NCBI RefSeq assembly: GCF_031432425.1
Contig: NZ_JAVKPH010000043.1
Span: 1 to 25,057 of the forward strand
Length of the DNA: 25,057 nt
From: Ruixingdingia sedimenti
Lineage (GTDB): Bacteria > Pseudomonadota > Alphaproteobacteria > Rhodobacterales > Rhodobacteraceae
Direction: 5' to 3'
The position numbers and the translations under genes were made by a program. Under the pieces are notes generated by a model. That model was not told where the DNA came from. It ran no database searches and was given only the letters and a program-made list of their open reading frames with translations. Positions 14,825-22,419 of this stretch are shown piece by piece. Numbering within the stretch: the first letter of the stretch is position 1; every line of letters starts with the position of its first letter.

Positions 14825-16225
14825 TCAGTCCCCGCGCGCCAGACGGCGGTGCTGATACCGCCCGATGCCGATGCTGCTGTCGGTCAGCGCGCCGTCCTGC
14901 ACCACGGCTTGGCCCCGCACCAGCGTATGGCGCACCGCACCGCGGAAGGTCTTGCCCTCGTAGATCGAATAACCGGCCGAGGACACCACCCTGTCGCGCG
15001 TCAGGGTCCATTCGGCGTCCAGATCCACCAGCACGATATCGGCATCCAGCCCCACCGCCAGCGCGCCCTTGCGCGCATCCAGCCCCATCAGCCGGGCGGG
15101 GTTTTCCGACATCACCTCGACCAGCCGTTCCAGCGGGATGCCCCGGGCGTGGTAGCCTTCGGTCAGCATCACCGGCAACAGCGTCTCCATCCCCGGGCAG
15201 CCGGGCGAGGCCGCCCAGATCCCGCCCGCCTTGCCCGTCAGGTCGCGGTGGACGTGATCGGTGGCAATGGTGTCGATGTCGCCTTCGGCCACGGCCTGCC
15301 ACAGCCGTTCGCAATCCGCGCGGCTGCGCAGCGGCGGGTTGATCTTGCCCCTGTCGCCCACCGGATCGGTCACGTCATGGGTCAGGTAATGCGGGCAGGT
15401 CTCGAAATAGATCTCGTCCCCGGCATAGCGGCGGGCCAGCCCCGCCTCCAGCGCCGCCGCCGATGACGTATGCACGACGTAAAGCGGCGCACCGGCGGCA
15501 TTGGCCAGTAGGGACGCACGCTGCACCGCCTCCGCCTCGACGAAATCGGGGCGCGAGGCGTCCCAGGCGGCCAGCCCGCCCTTGCCCTCGGGGTCGGCCT
15601 TCATGGCGCGGTCGCGCAGCACCCAGGCGACCTCGATATTCTCGGGGTGGGGGGCGACCATGCCGCCATGCGCCGCCGCCAGTTCGGCCAGCCGGAAGAA
15701 GAAACCATCGTCGATATCGGGCAGGCCAAGCCGCTTACCCTCGCCGCCGCGGTTGTTCATGAAGATCTTCAGCGTCGGCGCGCCGTATTTCACGATATAG
15801 TCCGGCACCTCGGCCAGCTGGTCCTCGGTCGAGACGATGAAGTGATAGCCGAAGTCGATGCGCGCCCCCGCCCCGGTCACGGCGCGCACCTCGTCGAAGG
15901 TGGCGGCATGGGGGTCGGCGGCCATCAGATAGGGCACCATGCAGGTGACGCCGCCGATGGCGGCCGATGCGGTTTCCACCTCTGCATCCCCCGGCACGCG
16001 CGGGCGCGAGATGTCCTTGCCGTGGCCCAGATGCAGGTGGCCGTCGATCACCCCCGGCAGGGCGACCAGCCCGCTGGCATCCAGTTCCCGGGCCGCGGTG
16101 ACGGCGGCGCCGGGGGTCAGGATGGCCGCGATCCGGCCCCCCTGCACGGCGATATCGCAGGCGGTGCGGCCGGTGCCGGGCAGGATCGCCTCGGCCCCGC
16201 GGATCACAAGATCAAAGGCGGTCAT
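14825..16225 (-). CDS. hydantoinase/dihydroorotase/allantoinase-type cyclic amidohydrolase
   Basis: The 466-residue protein is a cyclic amidohydrolase with a complete binuclear metal site: GHLHLG (H63, H65), LKIFMN with the Lys that is carboxylated in this family (K153), APHPEN (H193), VVHTSS (H252) and TIATDH (D323), plus INPPLRS (295-301). Such enzymes hydrolyse a ring C-N bond in hydantoins, dihydropyrimidines, allantoin or dihydroorotate. The ring substrate is not determined. The frame runs open to 16450, but the true start is ATG 16225: AGGAG is 7 bases upstream and the start falls 4 bases after the preceding PrpD-like stop. It is the fifth gene of the operon. Confidence 0.92.
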   Translation of the reverse strand: MTAFDLVIRGAEAILPGTGRTACDIAVQGGRIAAILTPGAAVTAARELDASGLVALPGVIDGHLHLGHGKDISRPRVPGDAEVETASAAIGGVTCMVPYLMAADPHAATFDEVRAVTGAGARIDFGYHFIVSTEDQLAEVPDYIVKYGAPTLKIFMNNRGGEGKRLGLPDIDDGFFFRLAELAAAHGGMVAPHPENIEVAWVLRDRAMKADPEGKGGLAAWDASRPDFVEAEAVQRASLLANAAGAPLYVVHTSSAAALEAGLARRYAGDEIYFETCPHYLTHDVTDPVGDRGKINPPLRSRADCERLWQAVAEGDIDTIATDHVHRDLTGKAGGIWAASPGCPGMETLLPVMLTEGYHARGIPLERLVEVMSENPARLMGLDARKGALAVGLDADIVLVDLDAEWTLTRDRVVSSAGYSIYEGKTFRGAVRHTLVRGQAVVQDGALTDSSIGIGRYQHRRLARGD

Positions 16226-16229
16226 CGGA

Positions 16230-17606
16230 TCACTCCTTCGCAGGAACAAGGCCGCGCAGCGCGGCGGACAGCGCGGCGGTGTCGGGTGCATCGGCCAGCC
16301 CCGCCAGCGCGGCGCGCAACGGCCCCGCATCGGCCCCGGGCGCCAGCCGCGCCAGATTGGCGGCGAATTTCGCATCCAGATCCGCCTGCGCGGGCGGGCG
16401 CGAGCCGTTGCCGTAAACGTCGTCGATACGCCGTTCCAGCACCCGGCCATCGGTCAGCGTCAGGCGCAGGAAGGCGTCGAACCGCGCCGGAAAGGCGCTG
16501 TCCGCCAGCACATGCCAGTCGCTGCGCGCGGCCAGATCGGCGACGCCGGGCGACAGCGGGTCCTCGAAACTGGCCAGATCGACACGGCCGTCGACCAGTT
16601 GCATCGCCACCGTCACCGGCAGCGACCAGCGCGCCAGATGCCCCGCCGCGCGGGCCTTTTCGGCCCAGGGTTCGGCCACGATCCCCGCCGCGCCCTGCGG
16701 CACGCCGCAGCCGAACCGGGCGACCTGACCCGCCGTCACGCCTTCGGCCTGCAACAGCCGGGCGGCCTCGATGAACGGGTGCAGATAGTGGCAGCAGGGG
16801 TGGAACTTGTAGGCCGCGGATTGCAGGTGCCAGACCTGCCCCAGATCCCCGATCAGCGCGCGGAAACGGTCGGGCGCCCCGTCATCGCCCGCGAAGAGGC
16901 GGAACAGGCCGAACTTGCCTTCCAGCGCGGTCAGGGGGCCGGTCATCCCGGCGCCGGCCAGATCGGCGGCGATCAGCCCGGCATGGGCGGCCCAGCCGGG
17001 ATGCATGGATTTGACCGTGGACCCGTTGGTCAGGAACTCGAACACCCCCGACGCCTGGCTGAGCGCGATGCCCACGGCATGTTGCGCCGTATCGGCATCC
17101 AGCCCCTTCAGATCGGCGGCGATCCCCGCGGCACAGAGCGCACCGCCCACCGATGTGAGCTGGAACCCCCGGTTCTGGAACCCGCCCGCCGCCGCAAGGC
17201 CAAGGCGGATGAACACCTCGTACCACAGCGTATAGGCGCGGATCACCGCCGCGCCGCTGGCCCCCGCGGCCTCGCCCGCCGCCAGCGCGGCGGCGGCCAG
17301 CACGGCGGACCCGTGGACGATGGACCCGGTATGCGTGTCGTCATATTCCAGACTGTGGATCAGCCCGCCGTTGACCAGCGCCGCCGTCGCGGCGGGCAGG
17401 CCATGGGGCAGGCCGAACACGCTGGCCGGGCCGCGCCCGTCCTGCGCCTGCGCATAGCGGCGCCAATGGGCGCCGGCCTGCGACCCGGCCGCGCCATGCC
17501 CCACGCCCACCGCATCGGCGAAATGGCGCAAGGCGGTGTCGCGCACCGCCCCGGGCAGATCGCCCAGGGCGCGCAGGCGGGTGATCGTCTCGGCGGAAAG
17601 CGTCAT
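16230..17606 (-). CDS. MmgE/PrpD family protein (third paralogue)
   Basis: This 458-residue family member has HSLEYDDTHTGSIVHGS (about 84-100) with the acidic pair and His, and NGSTVKSMHPGWAAHAG (194-210) with the conserved Lys (K199) and His (H202). At the position of the 'GxHxTxxxG' His it reads GFQLTSVGG, so His is Gln (Q149), unlike the first paralogue. Reactions in the family are dehydration/hydration, decarboxylation or epimerisation of di- and tricarboxylates. It sits one base behind the flavoprotein stop and 4 bases before the amidohydrolase start, so it belongs to the pathway of this operon. An aconitate-like intermediate made by flavoprotein oxidation would be a fitting substrate, but that is inference. 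Confidence 0.9.
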   Translation of the reverse strand: MTLSAETITRLRALGDLPGAVRDTALRHFADAVGVGHGAAGSQAGAHWRRYAQAQDGRGPASVFGLPHGLPAATAALVNGGLIHSLEYDDTHTGSIVHGSAVLAAAALAAGEAAGASGAAVIRAYTLWYEVFIRLGLAAAGGFQNRGFQLTSVGGALCAAGIAADLKGLDADTAQHAVGIALSQASGVFEFLTNGSTVKSMHPGWAAHAGLIAADLAGAGMTGPLTALEGKFGLFRLFAGDDGAPDRFRALIGDLGQVWHLQSAAYKFHPCCHYLHPFIEAARLLQAEGVTAGQVARFGCGVPQGAAGIVAEPWAEKARAAGHLARWSLPVTVAMQLVDGRVDLASFEDPLSPGVADLAARSDWHVLADSAFPARFDAFLRLTLTDGRVLERRIDDVYGNGSRPPAQADLDAKFAANLARLAPGADAGPLRAALAGLADAPDTAALSAALRGLVPAKE

Positions 17607-17607
17607 C

Positions 17608-18972
17608 TCAGACCCCGAGGTCAGAGGCCGCCGCCAGCGCCCCCAGCCGGCCGAGCGCCGTCGCCGTCAAGAGCCCGTTGCCCGAGGCATAGCCGAGCGC
17701 CCCGGCCTTGCCCGACACCCCCGCAGCCGCCCCGCCGCCGGCGTAAAGGCCCGGGATCGCCGTGCCATCGGCGCGCAGCACCCGCGCATCGTCATCGACC
17801 GCCAGCCCGCCCTGGGTATGGAACAGCGCCGGCAGCGTGCGGCAGGAATAGAACGGCCCCTGCAACGGCGCGAGGCCATAGGCCCTGCGCCCGAAGGCAT
17901 CCGGTTCGCCCTTCGCCGCGGCGGCGTTGTAGGCGGCCACAGCAGCCTCTGCCGCCACGGGGTCGAGCCCCTGCGCCGCGGCCACCTCGGCCACTGTATC
18001 GCCCTTCTTCAGGCCCTTGTGATTCCAGAGTTCCGCGAACTCTTCTTCCTGCATGGCGATGTCGAAGATGCGCTGGTCGAACACCGCCCAGGACCGCGCG
18101 CCTTCGGCCAGCACATGTTTCGCATAGCCCGAATAGCCGAGGCTTTCGTCCCCGAACCGTTCGCCCTTTTCGTTCAGCAGCACGCCGCCCTTTTCGATGG
18201 TCGTCCAGCTGAGGATGGACCCATGCGGATCCGCGACGGCGGCATAGCCCTGATAGGCCTGCATGTTCAGCAGGCTGGCGCCCAGTTCCTCGCCCCAGAC
18301 CATCGCCTCGCCATCGGAACCGAGCGCCCCGAAATACTGCGCCCCGGCGATTTCGGGGATATAGCGTTCGACCAGCGCACGGTTGTTGCCGAACCCGTTG
18401 GAGGCAAGGATGACCGCGCGCGCGCGCACCTCTTCGGGGTTGCCGTCGCCGGTATCGACCATGGCGCCGACCACCCGGCCGCCCTCGACGATCAGGCTGC
18501 GGGCGGCGTTGCCCACGGCGATCGGGATGTCGCGCTTTTCCACCGCGGCCACCAGATCGTCCACCAGATCCTGCCCCCGGCGCGACCGCGGCGCATGCAG
18601 GCGCGACACGGAATGGCCGATATGCTTGTAGGCGGTGATCAGTTCCATCCGGCAGCCCACGTCGTCGATCAGCCATTCGACCGTCGCCGCCGACACCGCC
18701 GTCATCCGGCGCACCAGCCCTTCGGCCTCCGTCTCCCCGGCGATCCCCATCAGGTCGCGGAAATAGGCCTCGGGGCTGTCCTCGATCCCCGCTTCGCGCT
18801 GGAACCGGCTGTTCGCCGCCGGAACCGACCCGGTGGAGAGCGCAGAGTTGCCCCCCGGCCGGTCGTTCTTTTCGATCAGGGCCACGGTCAGCCCCTTGTC
18901 ATGTGCCTGGATCGCCGCGCAAAGCCCGCAGGCCCCCGCCCCGATGATCAGAACGTCAAGCTCGTCGCTCAT
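17608..18972 (-). CDS. FAD-dependent oxidoreductase, fumarate reductase/succinate dehydrogenase flavoprotein type
   Basis: The 454-residue flavoprotein starts with a Rossmann FAD motif LIIGAGACGLCAA (about 8-20) and GGNSALSTGSVPAA, has AVILASNGFGNNRALVERYIPE (about 195-216), and ends with the FAD-binding segment IPGLYAGGGAAAGVSGKAGALGYASGNGLL. It belongs to the FAD_binding_2 group (fumarate reductase, 3-ketosteroid 1-dehydrogenase, tricarballylate dehydrogenase). These enzymes introduce or reduce a carbon-carbon double bond next to a carbonyl or carboxyl. No heme or Fe-S domain is attached and no signal peptide is seen. The start at 18972 has GGGGG about 10 bases upstream. Being in an operon with PrpD- and lyase-type enzymes, it probably acts on a polycarboxylate or its cyclic amide. 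Confidence 0.88.
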   Translation of the reverse strand: MSDELDVLIIGAGACGLCAAIQAHDKGLTVALIEKNDRPGGNSALSTGSVPAANSRFQREAGIEDSPEAYFRDLMGIAGETEAEGLVRRMTAVSAATVEWLIDDVGCRMELITAYKHIGHSVSRLHAPRSRRGQDLVDDLVAAVEKRDIPIAVGNAARSLIVEGGRVVGAMVDTGDGNPEEVRARAVILASNGFGNNRALVERYIPEIAGAQYFGALGSDGEAMVWGEELGASLLNMQAYQGYAAVADPHGSILSWTTIEKGGVLLNEKGERFGDESLGYSGYAKHVLAEGARSWAVFDQRIFDIAMQEEEFAELWNHKGLKKGDTVAEVAAAQGLDPVAAEAAVAAYNAAAAKGEPDAFGRRAYGLAPLQGPFYSCRTLPALFHTQGGLAVDDDARVLRADGTAIPGLYAGGGAAAGVSGKAGALGYASGNGLLTATALGRLGALAAASDLGV

Positions 18973-19012
18973 GCTGTCAAACCCCCGTGGTCTGTTGCCG
19001 GCCCGCCGGGGC

Positions 19013-19693
19013 TCAGGCGATCCGTTCCAGCGCCGCGATGGTGTCGTCGGTCGACAGCACGTCGGCGTATTTGTAGGCCATGTCGAACAGGTTCACCGCA
19101 TGCGAGGTGAACGAACGGTCATAGCAGGCGTCCTGCGGCACGGTGCAGCGGAAGTTGTAGGCGAACCCGTCCACCACCGACCCGCGCACGCAGCCCGAGG
19201 TCGAACACCCCACCACCACCAGCGAATCGACGCCGAGGTCGATCAGATAGCTGGCCAGCGGCGTGCCGAAAAAGGCCGAGGGGTGTTTCTTGGGCAGCAG
19301 GATGTCGCCCTCTTGCGGGGCGATCTGCGGCGGGAATTCATATCCCTTGGCGGCGACGCCCAGCAGGGCGGGCACCTTGTCGCCCAGACGGCCGGTGTCG
19401 AAGGACTGCTTCGGCGCGACATAGGGGTAAAGCACCGGCCAGCCCTTGGCGCGGAACACCGCCAGCAGCCGTTCGATATTCGCCATCGCGTCCCAGGCCA
19501 CCTGCCCGCAGGAGGTCTTGAATTCCTCGATCGCCTCGAAGAACGGCATCGGGCGGGTGCCGGTGGTGCGATACTGCACGTCGATGATGACCAGCGCCGG
19601 CCGCTTGCCGAGCCCCGTCGGGCGGCCGAACCCGGCCGCATCATAGGCGCGAAGATCCTCTTCGCTGATGATACCATCCCACGGATGCGCCAT
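19013..19693 (-). CDS. isochorismatase-family cysteine hydrolase, likely amidase
   Basis: The 226-residue protein has the family's triad: Asp in LVIIDVQY (D38), Lys in LLPKKHPSAFFGT (K135 or K136) and Cys in GCSTSGCVRGSVVDG (C168). The N-terminal extension of about 30 residues and KHPSAFFGT resemble N-carbamoylsarcosine amidohydrolase and maleamate amidohydrolase rather than isochorismatase, so hydrolysis of a terminal amide or carbamoyl group with release of ammonia is likely. I prefer ATG 19693 to the in-frame ATG at 19699 because GGAGG is only 2 bases from the first and 8 from the second. It is the second gene of the operon, 15 bases after the lyase. It could remove the amide left after ring opening by one of the downstream hydrolases. 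Confidence 0.9.
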   Translation of the reverse strand: MAHPWDGIISEEDLRAYDAAGFGRPTGLGKRPALVIIDVQYRTTGTRPMPFFEAIEEFKTSCGQVAWDAMANIERLLAVFRAKGWPVLYPYVAPKQSFDTGRLGDKVPALLGVAAKGYEFPPQIAPQEGDILLPKKHPSAFFGTPLASYLIDLGVDSLVVVGCSTSGCVRGSVVDGFAYNFRCTVPQDACYDRSFTSHAVNLFDMAYKYADVLSTDDTIAALERIA

Positions 19694-19708
19694 GGCCATC
19701 CCCTCCGT

Positions 19709-20578
19709 TCAGTTGGCTTGCGTGTACCGGGCTTCGAGTTCGTCCCAGAAATCCTTGTTGACCGACCGCTGCCGTTCCTCGAACCCGGCCAGCAGGTCGG
19801 CCACGCTGTCGAGGCTGCCTTCGTCGCGCAGCGCACTCAGCACGCGGGTGGAGGCCCGCAGCGCCGCCTGCAACGAGGCATTGGCATAAAGCACGACCGA
19901 AAAGCCGCTTTCCGCCAGAACCTTGCGGCCCGGGTCGGGCGTCTTGCCGCCGAAGACGATGTTGGCGATCTGCGGCGCGCGCAGTTCCGTGCCGATGCGG
20001 CGCAGTTCCTCGAAACTCGCCGGGGCCTCGACGAAGGTCATGTCGGCGCCCGCCTCGATGAAGGCATGGGCGCGGTCCATCGCGGCATCCAGCCCGTCGA
20101 TGGCGCGGGCGTCGGTGCGGGCGATGATCATCAGATCCTGGTCCACCCGCGCATCCACGGCGGCGCGGATCTTCTGCAACATCTCGTCGGTCGGGATCAC
20201 CTCCTTGCCGTTGAAATGGCCGCATTTCTTGGGGAACACCTGATCCTCGATCTGGATCGCCGCCGCCCCCGCCCGTTCCAGCAGCCGCACCGTGCGCACG
20301 GTGTTCACGGCATTGCCGAAGCCGGTGTCGGCATCCACGATCAGCGGCAGGTTCACCGCATCGGCGATGCTGGCCACGGTATCGGCCACCTCGGTGACGG
20401 TCGTCAGCCCCACATCGGGCGCACCCAGCCGCATGTTGGCGATTCCGGCGCCGGTCACATAGACCGCCTCGAACCCCAGATCCTCGATTACGCGGGCGAA
20501 CATCGCATTCGCCGCCCCGGGGACGGTGGTAGCATCGCGGCGGGCGACAAGGGCTTTGAGCCGTTGGGTATGGCGCAT
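19709..20578 (-). CDS. isocitrate lyase / PEP mutase family C-C lyase
   Basis: The 289-residue protein has methylisocitrate-lyase-like architecture: PGAANAMFARVIEDLGFEAVYVTGAGIAN (20-48), metal-binding VDADTGFGNA (81-90), IQIEDQVFPKKCGHFNGKEVIP (108-129) with the KKCGH active loop and Cys, and IIARTDARA. KKCGH marks the C-C lyase branch (isocitrate, methylisocitrate and 2,3-dimethylmalate lyases) rather than PEP phosphonomutase. It would split a hydroxy-polycarboxylate retro-aldol fashion into two smaller acids. It is first in the seven-gene operon, with GGAAA 6 bases before the ATG. Together with a PrpD-like partner it recalls the methylcitrate logic of isomerise-then-cleave. Specificity is unproven. 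Confidence 0.91.
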   Translation of the reverse strand: MRHTQRLKALVARRDATTVPGAANAMFARVIEDLGFEAVYVTGAGIANMRLGAPDVGLTTVTEVADTVASIADAVNLPLIVDADTGFGNAVNTVRTVRLLERAGAAAIQIEDQVFPKKCGHFNGKEVIPTDEMLQKIRAAVDARVDQDLMIIARTDARAIDGLDAAMDRAHAFIEAGADMTFVEAPASFEELRRIGTELRAPQIANIVFGGKTPDPGRKVLAESGFSVVLYANASLQAALRASTRVLSALRDEGSLDSVADLLAGFEERQRSVNKDFWDELEARYTQAN

Positions 20579-20601
20579 TGACTATTTCCGGGTGCTGAAC
20601 A

Positions 20602-20617
20602 CCCCGCCGGGGCGGGG
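20602..20617. repeat. GC hairpin in the leader of the seven-gene operon
   Basis: CCCCGCC (20602-20608) and GGCGGGG (20611-20617) are perfect 7-bp arms around GG, 24 bases ahead of the lyase ATG and downstream of the operator. If the transcript begins upstream this would be a very stable 5' stem close to the ribosome site. No T-run follows, so it is not a standard terminator. Confidence 0.35.
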
Positions 20618-20644
20618 CCGATAGCGGGACCATGCGCTGCAATC

Positions 20645-20666
20645 TGACATCTGTCAACAGTTTGCA
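20645..20666 (-). promoter_or_regulatory. GntR-type operator, copy 2, at the seven-gene operon promoter
   Basis: A 22-bp site: left half TGACATCTGT, centre CA, right half ACAGTTTGCA (+ strand). The right half is identical to copy 1. On the - strand it contains a perfect TTGACA (20657-20652), usable as -35 with a weak CATGGT 17 bases on, so binding would block RNA polymerase. It lies 67 bases before the lyase ATG, almost the same distance as copy 1 from dctP, and in the same orientation. Confidence 0.7.
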
Positions 20667-20695
20667 TGACGTTTCCGCCCCGCCCCCGGCGGCGG

Positions 20696-21382
20696 TCAGC
20701 CGGGTTCGCCGCCTTTCCCCGCCTGACCGTCCAGCGCGGCCAGCGTGCTGATGCGGGCCGAGGCGATGTGCCGGCGCATGGCGGCCTCTGCCCGGTCGGG
20801 GTCGCGGGCGCGGATGGCCTCGACGATCTCGAAATGCTGGCGCAGCGCCTCTTCGGCACGGCCGGGCCGCATCGAGGATTTCAGCCGCGCGATCCGCAAC
20901 TGAAAGTTCACCTCGTTCAGCAGGATCCGTTCGATGTTCACGCAACCCGCCGCCCGCGCGATGGAGACGTGGAAATCCTCGTCCACCGACCGCTGGCGAT
21001 AGGCGCGGCTGCCGGTGTCGCGGATGTCGGCCTCGTGCCGGCGCAACAGCGCCTCTGCCTCGTCGGCCCAGCCATCGGGGGCATTCAGCGCCGCCAGCCG
21101 GGCCGCCATGCCCTCCAGCGCCTCGCGCAGGTAGAACAGTTGCTGCAACGAATCGTGGTCGAACTGGATGACGCTGACGCCAAGCCGCGGCACGCGCTCC
21201 ACCAGCTTGCCTTCCAGTTGGTGCAGCGCCTCGCGCACCGGGCCGCGGCTGATGCCGAGCTGGCGGGCAAGCTGCGATTCCGAAAGCTTCTCGCCCGGCT
21301 CGAACTCGCCGGAGGTGATCGCAGCCACCACCCGATCCAGCACCTCGTTGGCAAGCGACCGGATCCTGATCGGCTCCATCAT
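20696..21382 (-). CDS. GntR-family transcriptional regulator, FCD (FadR C-terminal) type
   Basis: The 228-residue protein starts at ATG 21382 (GAGGAG 7 bases upstream; the frame extends to 21436 without a ribosome site). The N-terminal winged helix reads LANEVLDRVVAAITSGEFEPGEKLSESQLARQLGISRGPVREALHQLEGKGLV-like (about 8-60). The C-terminal FCD domain has FYLREALEGMAARLAA, and metal-site histidines in DEDFHVSIARAAG, RQHFEIVEAIRARD and AMRRHIASA. FCD regulators usually repress catabolic operons and release on binding a carboxylate. It lies between two of the three shared operators and is the best candidate to bind all three. Confidence 0.94.
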   Translation of the reverse strand: MMEPIRIRSLANEVLDRVVAAITSGEFEPGEKLSESQLARQLGISRGPVREALHQLEGKLVERVPRLGVSVIQFDHDSLQQLFYLREALEGMAARLAALNAPDGWADEAEALLRRHEADIRDTGSRAYRQRSVDEDFHVSIARAAGCVNIERILLNEVNFQLRIARLKSSMRPGRAEEALRQHFEIVEAIRARDPDRAEAAMRRHIASARISTLAALDGQAGKGGEPG

Positions 21383-21722
21383 TCGTACACTCCTCGTACT
21401 GCGCGGCGGTCGCTGCGAAAGCGGCGCGTCCGGCATGGCGAATCAGTCTTCGCCAATGTTTCTGTTTCGCGATTCCGGCGCACATCCCACCCGCGATGCA
21501 CGCCATAGTCCAGAATGCGATACAATCCGAGGCTCCTCAGGGCATCAGCGGGCCTTACTCTCTCGACAATTAACCTGACAACTGTCGGCAGTATGCAACA
21601 TAATGGCCCGGCTTCAACCCGGCGTTTTCCGGGCCTGCGCCCGCAACGGCGCCAGCCTGCCGGGCGGCGGGATTGACAAATGTGCACCGCGTTATGTATC
21701 CAATCGTATGCAAGAGGATACC
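21383..21722. other. 340-bp divergent regulatory region between two GntR genes
   Basis: No gene is seen here. It holds operator copy 3 (21576-21597), a + strand promoter candidate CTGACA-18-CATAAT (21575-21604) that straddles that operator, and a second + strand -35-like TTGACA at 21673-21678, with TATCCA 18 bases on, close to the second regulator. No good promoter for the - strand regulator is obvious. Confidence 0.6.
21576..21597. promoter_or_regulatory. GntR-type operator, copy 3, between the divergent regulator genes
   Basis: A 22-bp site: left half TGACAACTGT, centre CG, right half GCAGTATGCA (+ strand). It shares the TGACA start of copy 2 and the ACTGT core of copy 1. It occupies the space between CTGACA (21575-21580) and CATAAT (21599-21604), so it would repress a promoter for the gntR-tcuA-tcuB unit, and it may also autoregulate the - strand regulator about 190 bases away. 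Confidence 0.65.
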
Positions 21723-22388
21723 ATGACCGATTCAAGCGAGGAAATACCGCAGGGACAGGTGGTGTACCGCCGGCTGCTGGAAGAGATCCGCGATGCGCGC
21801 CTGCTGCCCGGCACGCGGCTGCGCGAGGTCGAGGTCGCCGAACGGCTCGGCCATTCCCGCACCCCCGTGCGCGAGGCGATCCGGCTGCTGGAATCCGACG
21901 GGCTGGTGGTGCACCAGCCCCGGCAGGGGGCCACCGTCCGGGTGCTCGACTACCCCGAGGTGATGGAACTTTATGAAATGCGCGCCGTGCTGGAAGGCAC
22001 CGCCGCGCGTCTGGCGGCGCGGGTCGCCAATGAAACCGAACTGCGCCAGCTGCACGAACTGAACGCCGAATTCGCCGCCGCCGGGGACAACCAGCAGGCC
22101 GCCCGGCTGAACCGGCAGTTCCACGCGATGCTGCTGGAGGCCGCGCGCAACCGCTTTCTGCTGCGCTCGATGCGCGTGGTGCAGAAGACTATGCTGATCC
22201 TCGGGCCGACCACCCTGCTGGAGGCAGACCGCACCGTGACCGCCGCGCGCGAACACCAGACCGTGCTGGACGCGCTGTCCGCCCGCGACGGCCCCGGCGC
22301 CGAGGCCGCGATGCGCGCGCATATGGAGGCGGCGCAGATGGTGCGCCTGCGGACCCTGCGGCGGCACGAACGGCCGCTCGAGGAATGA
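21723..22388 (+). CDS. second GntR-family regulator, FCD type, leading the tcu operon
   Basis: The 221-residue protein starts at ATG 21723, with AAGAGGA 6 bases upstream; an in-frame ATG at 21708 would place that ribosome site inside the gene. The winged helix is QVVYRRLLEEIRDARLLPGTRLREVEVAERLGHSRTPVREAIRLLESDGLVV (about 12-63), followed by FCD helices with ELYEMRAVLEGTAARLAA, LNRQFHAMLLEAARN, AAREHQTVLDAL and AMRAHMEAAQ, whose histidines are the usual metal or ligand site. It shares its helix plan but little close sequence with the first regulator, so the two are not a recent duplication. It is 31 bases upstream of tcuA in the same direction. In Salmonella the tcu regulator is a LysR protein, so this is a different control scheme. 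Confidence 0.93.
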   Translation: MTDSSEEIPQGQVVYRRLLEEIRDARLLPGTRLREVEVAERLGHSRTPVREAIRLLESDGLVVHQPRQGATVRVLDYPEVMELYEMRAVLEGTAARLAARVANETELRQLHELNAEFAAAGDNQQAARLNRQFHAMLLEAARNRFLLRSMRVVQKTMLILGPTTLLEADRTVTAAREHQTVLDALSARDGPGAEAAMRAHMEAAQMVRLRTLRRHERPLEE

Positions 22389-22419
22389 CACGGATCACGT
22401 TTCAGGAAGACGGACAGAC

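Noticed and set aside
16230..17606. Naming this PrpD-like gene cis-aconitate decarboxylase or methylcitrate dehydratase.
   Set aside because: A key His is replaced by Gln and no propionate genes (prpB/prpC) are present; sequence alone does not separate the activities in this family.
15939..18212. A 757-codon + strand open frame.
   Set aside because: It is antisense to three well-supported genes (amidohydrolase, PrpD-like, flavoprotein), with Arg/Pro-rich content and no family motifs.
18415..18427. Alternating CG run.
   Set aside because: It falls in frame within the flavoprotein gene, encoding an Arg-Ala repeat, and is expected in GC-rich coding DNA.
19013..19693. Isochorismatase of siderophore biosynthesis.
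   Set aside because: There are no siderophore genes nearby, and the N-terminal extension and KHPSAFFGT motif are closer to the amidase branch.
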